Shown here piece after piece: positions 1 through 5,562 of a DNA stretch of 7,562 nucleotides; position 1 is the stretch's first letter, and each line of letters begins with the position of its first letter. The translations under genes and the position numbers were made by a program. The DNA comes from JBBSUQ01 sp038234235 (GTDB taxonomy: Bacteria > Bacteroidota > Bacteroidia > Flavobacteriales_D > Crocinitomicaceae). The stretch is taken from NCBI GenBank assembly GCA_038234235.1, contig JBBSUQ010000157.1, positions 1 to 7,562 on the forward strand, given 5' to 3'. The notes below the pieces were generated by a model. That model made no database searches and was not told the origin of the DNA. It was given only the letters and a program-made list of their open reading frames with translations.

Positions 1-608
1 CCTACCAATTCTCCAAATTTTCTAATTTTCTTGGTATCTTCCGATGTATTGACAGAAACTGCAGCGGCTTCGCAACAAGTAGCAATTAAACTTCCCGTTT
101 TTTGTCGAATAACTTCAAAATATATTTCCTCCGTTATATCAAGTTTTCGTGCTTTTTCTATTTGCAACAATTCCCCTTCGCTCATATCTTGAACGGCACT
201 TGCAACTATTCCTAAAAGTTCAGTATCGTTGTCTTTTATTGATAGAAGTAAAACCCTGCTCAAGAGATAATCTCCAACTAAAACGGCAATTTTATTTTTC
301 CACAATGCATTAATTGAGAAAAAACCTCTTCTTTCGTTGGCATCATCCACAACATCATCGTGCACCAAAGTTGCGGTGTGTAACAACTCAATCAGTGTGG
401 CGGCTTTGTAGGTTCTGTCGTTTATTTCTCCCAGCATCTTGGCAGTTAAAAATAAAAACATGGGTCTCATTTGTTTTCCTTTCCTTTTAATGATGTAATG
501 TGTAATTTTATCTAGGAGAGGAACTTTAGACTTCATGGTACTGCGAAACCGTGTTTCAAACTCCTGCATTTCTGCATTTATAGGATCCATTATTTCTGCT
601 ACCGTCAT
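1..608 (-). CDS. Long-chain polyprenyl diphosphate synthase, partial (C-terminal end beyond the left edge)
   Basis: This is a trans-isoprenyl diphosphate synthase, which condenses isopentenyl diphosphate onto an allylic primer to build the polyprenyl tail of a quinone (in Bacteroidota normally menaquinone). The frame is open from the ATG at 608 through 202 codons to the edge. Visible family motifs are the GKxxRP substrate-binding motif (K45, R48, P49), H77, and the first Asp-rich motif DDVVDD at residues 84-89 followed by NERRG. The second Asp-rich motif should lie just past the edge, so the visible part is roughly the first 60 percent of a protein of about 325 residues. Small residues (A79, T80) sit five and four positions before the first Asp, where short-chain (FPP/GGPP) enzymes usually carry an aromatic residue, so I infer a long-chain product (hexaprenyl or longer). 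It lies 32 bases downstream of the 526-residue gene on the same strand. ATGs at residues 7, 14 and 25 are possible alternative starts; 608 fits best because a -7 box lies just upstream. It resembles IspB/HepT-type enzymes, but the exact chain length cannot be read. Confidence 0.93.
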   Translation of the reverse strand, partial: MTVAEIMDPINAEMQEFETRFRSTMKSKVPLLDKITHYIIKRKGKQMRPMFLFLTAKMLGEINDRTYKAATLIELLHTATLVHDDVVDDANERRGFFSINALWKNKIAVLVGDYLLSRVLLLSIKDNDTELLGIVASAVQDMSEGELLQIEKARKLDITEEIYFEVIRQKTGSLIATCCEAAAVSVNTSEDTKKIRKFGELV

Positions 609-615
609 CACTTTA

Positions 616-623
616 CAAATATA
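616..623 (-). promoter_or_regulatory. Bacteroidota-type -7 box (TATATTTG) upstream of the polyprenyl synthase gene
   Basis: On the minus strand the sequence reads TATATTTG, an exact match to the TAnnTTTG -7 consensus recognised by the primary sigma factor of Bacteroidota. It ends only 7 bases before the ATG at 608. No good TTG -33 element is present at the usual 17-23 base spacing; the nearest candidate is a weak TTAG. If used, transcription would start within a few bases of the ATG and give an almost leaderless mRNA. The box lies in the short gap after the 526-residue gene, so the synthase could be transcribed independently of the upstream genes. Confidence 0.55.
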
Positions 624-640
624 CGCAAGGAATCTCTAAC

Positions 641-2221
641 TTATTCCGCTACTTGAAGGTAAATGATTTGATATTTTCTTTTAGTTTTGGTAAAAAAGTA
701 GATTTTGGTGGCTGTGGCTATATTTTCACTAGGTTTAAAATTTGTTTTTTCTTTCTTGTTAATTAAATATTTTCTTTCTCTCTCAGATTGATATTGAGTT
801 GAATTTTCAGTTAATTCTTGTCGAACACTCGTAACATTTAAGCTATTGAATAAGATTGGGTTCGTTTGTTTTAGCTTATTGCGATTGGCATCGTTTATTT
901 TTTCATTTTTCTCATTGTCCCAAAAAACAAAATTCAACACTTTGTTCTCTTTTTCAATTAACAACGCATAAGAAGAATATATTCCTTCATCGTTTAAAGA
1001 CGACTGAACTTTTGGAATATTGGTATTTTCAATAAATTTACCCTCTTTATTAAAAAAAGTGATAATTACATCTTCAAAATTATACTGTTGGTTTATACTT
1101 TGAGTGTTTCTCTGATCTGTGCTTACATTAATTTCTCTAAAATAAACCTCGGCAACCAGCGCATAACTAGAGTCGTTAAAAATTTCAATTGAATTAATTT
1201 TCAAATTACGATAATCTTGAAAATTCAAATCTAAATCCTTTTTATTCTCTAAAGTTGAGCCATCAAATGAATTGGCATTGCCTTTAACAATATTTAAATT
1301 ACTATCTATTAAAAGCGTAAAAGCACCTTTTATGTGCGATAAAAAAACATCTGAATAATAACCTGCCACCAACCAACTGTTTGACAAAGGCTTTACCTTT
1401 AGACATTGAATATATTTTTCTTTAATTATGATTTCCGTTTCCTTGCTCACATCTTTTTCTAAATCATAAGACCAAAAAGAAAAACTTTGCGAAGAACGGA
1501 ATCTCCCGGCAGCATGTTTTTCCATAGAACTAAGTTCTGCAGTAAAATAAATTTGATTTTTTCCGTCGTATTCGAAATCTGCAAAACTGTATTGTTTGCC
1601 AGTTGACTGTAAATTAATTGTACTTTTTTTGATCATATTCCCAAGCGCATCAAACTTTTGAACTTCTAAATCTTGATTAAACCCTGATAACGAACTTTCA
1701 GAATGAATGTAAACAAAAGAGTTTTCATCTTTAGCCGTAATAAAATGATAATTTTCATCTTCTGTAAAATTTTTAGGAAAGGTATCTAATATTTCAGTGC
1801 TTAATTTATTGCCCTCAAAATCATAAATATTGGCAGTTAAAAATGTGTTTCCATTCTTTTTATCTTGCAATTCTGTAATCAGAAAAATTTTATTTTTTAA
1901 GGAAAATATTTCTTTGTAATAAAGATTAAAGTCATTTTTATCATCTGGAGTTAACGAAAACTGATGTATTGGTAAAAGGCTTTTTTTGTTGTATGTTTGA
2001 ATAATAAATTCATTATTCTTAAGAAAATAATCGTTGCGTTCAAGCGCATAAATATTGTTTGAATCTAAACTGAGAAAACCAAGAAACGAAGATTTTTTAT
2101 CTTTTTTAAATTCTGTCCCTTTTTGTAAAGTTAGTTGGGCATTAAATAAACTAATTTGGAAAATGAAAATTGTAAATAAGAGAATTTTGAGGTGTTGATT
2201 AAAAGAAATAAGTTGTGTCAT
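641..2221 (-). CDS. Exported protein of unknown function, probable beta-propeller-like repeats (526 aa)
   Basis: I do not recognise this protein. Its start is well supported: the ATG overlaps the rlmN stop codon (ATGA), a signal peptide follows at once, and the next methionine is only at residue 196. The signal peptide has a polar n-region (1-12), a hydrophobic core (about 13-26) and a likely cleavage after A28 (FNA|Q), with no lipobox Cys, so the mature protein should be periplasmic or exported. The mature part is rich in Asn, Lys, Ser and aromatic residues. It shows recurring units of a hydrophobic strand, a turn, then a strand ending in a [F/Y/I]-[D/N]-x-x-[G/N] type turn: near 131-138 (NIYDFEGN), 188-195, 249-256, 303-310 and 387-394 (ITFFNKEG). 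This suggests a six- or seven-bladed propeller. There are no catalytic or metal-binding motifs and only one Cys (C273). I see no type IX secretion C-terminal domain; the tail is basic (about 483-520). An AAGGA abuts the ATG with no spacing, so translation probably relies on coupling to rlmN. Sampled lines average about 25 percent GC, below both neighbours. Confidence 0.85.
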   Translation of the reverse strand: MTQLISFNQHLKILLFTIFIFQISLFNAQLTLQKGTEFKKDKKSSFLGFLSLDSNNIYALERNDYFLKNNEFIIQTYNKKSLLPIHQFSLTPDDKNDFNLYYKEIFSLKNKIFLITELQDKKNGNTFLTANIYDFEGNKLSTEILDTFPKNFTEDENYHFITAKDENSFVYIHSESSLSGFNQDLEVQKFDALGNMIKKSTINLQSTGKQYSFADFEYDGKNQIYFTAELSSMEKHAAGRFRSSQSFSFWSYDLEKDVSKETEIIIKEKYIQCLKVKPLSNSWLVAGYYSDVFLSHIKGAFTLLIDSNLNIVKGNANSFDGSTLENKKDLDLNFQDYRNLKINSIEIFNDSSYALVAEVYFREINVSTDQRNTQSINQQYNFEDVIITFFNKEGKFIENTNIPKVQSSLNDEGIYSSYALLIEKENKVLNFVFWDNEKNEKINDANRNKLKQTNPILFNSLNVTSVRQELTENSTQYQSERERKYLINKKEKTNFKPSENIATATKIYFFTKTKRKYQIIYLQVAE

Positions 2222-3300
2222 TCCTTAAAAATTACTTCATAATCTTTTAGAGCTTTATTTTTATTTGCAAGCTGTCCGCATGCAGCGTCAATATCTTTAC
2301 CTCGAGATCTACGGATATTCACAATCATATTTCTATCTTCTAAAAACCTTGCAAAAGCATCTACTTTTTTTCTGTCGGCCTGCTGAAATTCGCCATCATC
2401 AATTGGGTTATATTCAATAATATTTATTTTGCAGGGAAAAGCTTTTGAAAAAACTGCTAATTCTTGTGCATCTTCTAATTCATCATTAAAATCATTGAAA
2501 ATAATATATTCCAAAGTTATTCGACTTCCTGTTTTTTCATGAAAATAAACCAAAGCTTCCTTTAAAGATTCAAGATTATTACTGTCATTAATTTCCATTA
2601 TTTGACTGCGTTTTACATCATTTGCAGCATGAAGAGAAAGAGCCAAATTAAATTTAACCTCATCGTCTCCAAGTTTTTTAATCATCTTTGAAATTCCTGC
2701 AGTAGAAACTGTTATTCTTTTGGGTGACATGTTCATTCCTTCTGGAGAAATAATCATTTCAGTTGACTGCAACATCGCTTTGTAGTTCAAAAGCGGCTCA
2801 CCCATTCCCATATATACAATGTTCGTGAGTGGTTTTCCATAAAGTTGTTCTGCCTGTTGACTTAAAAATGCAACCTGATCCACTATCTCTCCAGCACTCA
2901 AATTACGCATCAATTTAAGTTTACCGGTAGCACAAAACTTGCAAGCCAAACTACAACCTACTTGCGAAGAAATACAAGCCGTAGTGCGAGAAGTTGTTGG
3001 TATCAAAACACCTTCAACAATTTTATTATCATCCACACTGAAAGCATTTTTCACCGTTTTATCATTGGATATTTGAGTATCAACGACCTTAATTGCATCA
3101 ATATAAAAATGAAGATTGCATTTTTCCCTCAAACCCAAACTGAGGTTTGTCATGTCCTCAAAACTGTGTGCGTTTTTTTTCCAAATCCACTCAAAAATTT
3201 GCTTGGCTCTAAACTTAGGTTCGCCCAACAAAACAAGTTCGTTTATGAGTTCCTCTAAAGTTAAATTGCGAATATTTAAAAGTGTATTTTGCGCTTTCAT
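2218..3300 (-). CDS. rlmN: Dual-specificity 23S rRNA A2503 / tRNA A37 C2-methyltransferase RlmN
   Basis: This is a cytoplasmic radical-SAM enzyme that methylates C2 of A2503 in 23S rRNA and, in characterised RlmN proteins, A37 in some tRNAs, supporting translational fidelity. At 360 residues it is of normal family length. The N-terminal accessory domain (about 10-95) is followed by the radical-SAM core. The [4Fe-4S] ligands are C116, C120 and C123 (CxxxCxxC). C109 lies seven residues before C116, matching E. coli C118, and C341 in the ACGQL motif corresponds to the C-terminal cysteine that is methylated in catalysis (E. coli C355). E96 matches the conserved E105, and the SAM-binding GMGEP motif is at 165-169. 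These spacings point to RlmN and not the antibiotic-resistance paralogue Cfr, though I judge this from motifs only. The ATG at 3300 lies 8 bases after a TATCTTTG -7 box. Its TGA overlaps the ATG of the downstream 526-residue gene. The gene is intact, with nothing missing. Confidence 0.97.
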   Translation of the reverse strand: MKAQNTLLNIRNLTLEELINELVLLGEPKFRAKQIFEWIWKKNAHSFEDMTNLSLGLREKCNLHFYIDAIKVVDTQISNDKTVKNAFSVDDNKIVEGVLIPTTSRTTACISSQVGCSLACKFCATGKLKLMRNLSAGEIVDQVAFLSQQAEQLYGKPLTNIVYMGMGEPLLNYKAMLQSTEMIISPEGMNMSPKRITVSTAGISKMIKKLGDDEVKFNLALSLHAANDVKRSQIMEINDSNNLESLKEALVYFHEKTGSRITLEYIIFNDFNDELEDAQELAVFSKAFPCKINIIEYNPIDDGEFQQADRKKVDAFARFLEDRNMIVNIRRSRGKDIDAACGQLANKNKALKDYEVIFKE

Positions 3301-3308
3301 TATGGATG

Positions 3309-3316
3309 CAAAGATA
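3309..3316 (-). promoter_or_regulatory. Bacteroidota-type -7 box (TATCTTTG) upstream of rlmN
   Basis: Read on the minus strand, TATCTTTG matches the TAnnTTTG consensus exactly and ends 8 bases before the rlmN ATG. There is no clear TTG at -33; instead a 12-base A/T palindrome (ATTTTTAAAAAT, 3336-3347) lies 20 bases upstream of the box, in the position where the -33 element would be. The predicted transcript would have only a few untranslated bases. This is the likely promoter for rlmN and, by overlap, for the 526-residue gene. Confidence 0.6.
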
Positions 3317-3390
3317 CAATTTTGAGGTCACTATCATTTTTAAAAATCGATATATTTCTCAAATGAAAACACCATCATTACTTAATACAA

Positions 3391-3420
3391 TTGTTTTTCG
3401 ATGAAAACTTAGTATTTTCA
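3391..3420 (+). promoter_or_regulatory. Possible promoter of the S9 peptidase gene (TTG - 19 bases - TATTTTCA)
   Basis: A TTG at 3391-3393 is followed after 19 bases by TATTTTCA (3413-3420), which matches the TA and the first two T positions of TAnnTTTG but not the final TG. It ends 19 bases before the ATG at 3440. The spacing suits a Bacteroidota promoter, but the -7 match is imperfect, and in AT-rich DNA such a match arises easily. No Shine-Dalgarno is evident; the bases before the ATG are A-rich, as is common in this phylum. Confidence 0.3.
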
Positions 3421-3439
3421 CAACTCAAAAAAAGAACTT

Positions 3440-5464
3440 ATGAAATTAATTCTCTCCTTAATTGGTATATTGTCTTTTGCAAATTTACAAGCCCAAGACT
3501 ATTTAACCCCTGAAATGTTATGGAAACTTAAACGACTGGGAAATGCACAATACTCCCCTGACGGACAACACATTAGTTTCACACAAACTACTTATGACAT
3601 TGATGCAAACAAAGGCAATACAGATATTTATCTTTACAATGTGAAATCCGGAAATATTAAGCAATTAACAGATACTCCATTCTCTGAATTTGAAATTCAT
3701 TGGGGAGTTGGCAACAATATTTATTACCTTTCTACCGAAGAAAAAGGATTGCAAATTTGGCAATTAAATGTTTTAACCAACAAAAAAACCCGTTTCTCAA
3801 ATTTTGAGAATATAGAATTGGAAGGTTTTATATTAAGTCCAAATGAAAATTTTGTTGTAACAATTGAAGCCATTGATATTCAATATGAATTAAAAAACAA
3901 ATATCCAGACCTGCCTCAAGCCAATGCAAAAATAGAAACAGATTTATTATATAGACATTGGGACCATTGGGATGATCATAAAAGAAGACATATTTTCATA
4001 CATGATTTAACAAGTAATATGGTTAACAACTCTGGAAAAGACATTCTTCAAGGGGAAATTTACGATGGAGTATTGCCTCCATTCGGCGGAACAGAATCTT
4101 TAAGCATTTCTCCCGACGAAAAAACTATTTACTATGTTTCCAAGAAACTTCAAGGAAAAGCATTTGCTTTAAGCACAAACTCAGACATTTATGCTTATGA
4201 TAAAATGAGCGGAACAACTAAAAATATAACTCAAGCGAATATGGGTTATGATGCGCATCCAAAAGTTAGTCACAATGGCAAAATACTTACTTGGCTCCAA
4301 ATGGAAAAAGATGGTTTTGAAGCTGATAAAAACAACATAATTGTAATGGATTTAGCAAGTGGCAAAAAAGAAAATATTACTTCTTCTATTGATATTACTG
4401 TAAACGATTATTGTTGGTCTAAAGACATGAAAAAAATGTATTATACCGCCCCAATAAACGGAACCATACAATTGTTTGAATATGATTTTGCAACTAAGAA
4501 AAACCTGCAAATAACAGAAGGTTGGCACGATATAGTTTCGCTTGATGTTTCTGAAACGGGCATAATTTCTGGAATTCAAAGCATGCTTAAACCGGTAGAT
4601 TTAAATATTTTAGACATTAAAACTAAAAAACTAAAACAAATTACTTTTGCCAACGATGCCATACTTTCTAAATTAAAAAAACCAACAGTAAGGCAAAATT
4701 GGGTAACAACAACAGACAACAAGAAAATGTTGGTTTGGGAAATTCTTCCACCAGATTTCGATGAGAATAAGAAATATCCTACGCTTTTATATTGTCAAGG
4801 TGGTCCGCAAAGTCAGGTAAGTCAGTTTTTCTCTTACCGTTGGAACTTTATGTTGATGGCATCAAAAGGTTATATTGTAGTTGCACCAAACAGGAGAGGA
4901 CTTCCAGGTTTTGGACAAGAATGGAACAATGCCATTTCTAAAGATTGGGGCGGACAAGCAATGCAAGATTATTTAACGGCAATTGATGAAGCCAGCAAAA
5001 ACAAATATGTTGACAAAGATAAATTAGGAGCTATTGGAGCATCTTATGGTGGATACTCTGTTTATTTTCTTGCAGGAATACACGAAAAAAGATTTAAAAC
5101 ATTTATCAGTCACTGCGGACTTTTTAACTTAGAAAGTTGGTATGGAACCACTGAAGAATTATTTTTCGCGAACTGGGACAATAAAGGTCCATACTGGATT
5201 CCAGAAAACAAAGAATATTACGAAAAAAATAGTCCACACCGCTATGTACAAAATTGGGACACACCTATGTTAGTTATTCATGGTGGTAATGATTTTAGAG
5301 TTCCAGAATCAGAAGGAATGCAGGCTTTTCAGGCAGCGCAACTTTTAGGTTTAAAAAGCAAGTTTTTGTATTTTCCTGAAGAAGGACATTGGGTTTTGAA
5401 ACCACAAAATGGAGTTTTATGGCACCGAGAATTCTTTGAATGGCTTGATTCTGACCTTAAATAA
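3440..5464 (+). CDS. Secreted S9-family serine peptidase, dipeptidyl peptidase 5-like
   Basis: This is a complete prolyl-oligopeptidase-family serine peptidase of 674 residues, close to the length of Bacteroidota DPP5 enzymes, which remove N-terminal dipeptides from oligopeptides in the periplasm. A signal peptide (1-18, cleavage after LQA) has no lipobox. Residues about 20-415 form the N-terminal beta-propeller, with repeated TolB-like motifs such as YSPDG (38-42) and ISPDE (223-227). An LLYRHWDHW segment (169-177) resembles what I recall of DPP5-type proteins. The alpha/beta-hydrolase domain (about 425-674) carries the nucleophile S535 in GASYGG, acid D618 in GGNDFRVP and base H650 in EEGHW. 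A QGGPQ motif (453-457) would lie near the oxyanion hole. All triad residues are present, so it should be active; substrate preference cannot be read from sequence. The start is fixed by the signal peptide and an in-frame TAG at 3410. Tandem TAA stops end the gene. Family assignment is firm; the DPP5 subtype is probable. It is divergent from rlmN, and the neighbours give no specific clue to its role. Confidence 0.94.
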   Translation: MKLILSLIGILSFANLQAQDYLTPEMLWKLKRLGNAQYSPDGQHISFTQTTYDIDANKGNTDIYLYNVKSGNIKQLTDTPFSEFEIHWGVGNNIYYLSTEEKGLQIWQLNVLTNKKTRFSNFENIELEGFILSPNENFVVTIEAIDIQYELKNKYPDLPQANAKIETDLLYRHWDHWDDHKRRHIFIHDLTSNMVNNSGKDILQGEIYDGVLPPFGGTESLSISPDEKTIYYVSKKLQGKAFALSTNSDIYAYDKMSGTTKNITQANMGYDAHPKVSHNGKILTWLQMEKDGFEADKNNIIVMDLASGKKENITSSIDITVNDYCWSKDMKKMYYTAPINGTIQLFEYDFATKKNLQITEGWHDIVSLDVSETGIISGIQSMLKPVDLNILDIKTKKLKQITFANDAILSKLKKPTVRQNWVTTTDNKKMLVWEILPPDFDENKKYPTLLYCQGGPQSQVSQFFSYRWNFMLMASKGYIVVAPNRRGLPGFGQEWNNAISKDWGGQAMQDYLTAIDEASKNKYVDKDKLGAIGASYGGYSVYFLAGIHEKRFKTFISHCGLFNLESWYGTTEELFFANWDNKGPYWIPENKEYYEKNSPHRYVQNWDTPMLVIHGGNDFRVPESEGMQAFQAAQLLGLKSKFLYFPEEGHWVLKPQNGVLWHREFFEWLDSDLK

Positions 5465-5528
5465 TAAATTTAAAAACAGAAAAGATGCTAATTTTTTCTA
5501 ATTCTTCTTTAAATGGACAGAGAAATGC

Positions 5529-5536
5529 TATTTTTA
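5529..5536 (+). promoter_or_regulatory. Possible -7 box (TATTTTTA) upstream of the MMPL exporter gene
   Basis: TATTTTTA differs from TAnnTTTG only at the last base and ends 26 bases before the exporter ATG. No convincing -33 element accompanies it. It is the best promoter candidate in the 98-base gap, but such matches are common in AT-rich sequence. The exporter may instead be read from the peptidase transcript, since no clear terminator separates them. Confidence 0.22.
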
Positions 5537-5562
5537 CGCTTTTCAGAATTTGAGTTAAAATT

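Noticed and set aside
2218..3300. Possibility that the radical-SAM methyltransferase is the resistance enzyme Cfr
   Set aside because: The length, the housekeeping-type context and the match of C109, E96 and C341 spacing to E. coli RlmN favour RlmN; nothing mobile surrounds it.
2962..3325. Two plus-strand open frames (98 and 69 codons) opposite rlmN
   Set aside because: They lie antisense to a well-supported rlmN gene, have low-complexity Phe/Lys/Ser-rich translations, and no promoter or start context of their own.
3363..3404. Thirteen-codon open frame (MKTPSLLNTIVFR) upstream of the peptidase gene
   Set aside because: It could be a leader peptide, but it has no ribosome-binding site, no run of a regulatory amino acid, and no attenuator-like hairpin follows; short frames like this occur by chance.
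4352..4579. A 75-codon minus-strand open frame inside the peptidase gene
   Set aside because: It is wholly within the propeller region of an intact gene on the other strand and its translation resembles no protein; it is a shadow frame.
5478..5499. AGAAAA / TTTTCT hairpin after the peptidase stop codons
   Set aside because: The six-pair stem has only one G:C pair and a ten-base loop, too weak for an intrinsic terminator, although T-rich sequence follows.
5483..5536. Imperfect direct repeat around ATGCTA plus a T run (near 5485 and 5525)
   Set aside because: The shared core is only about eleven bases with a one-base gap in AT-rich spacer DNA; I see no reason to treat it as an operator or attachment site.
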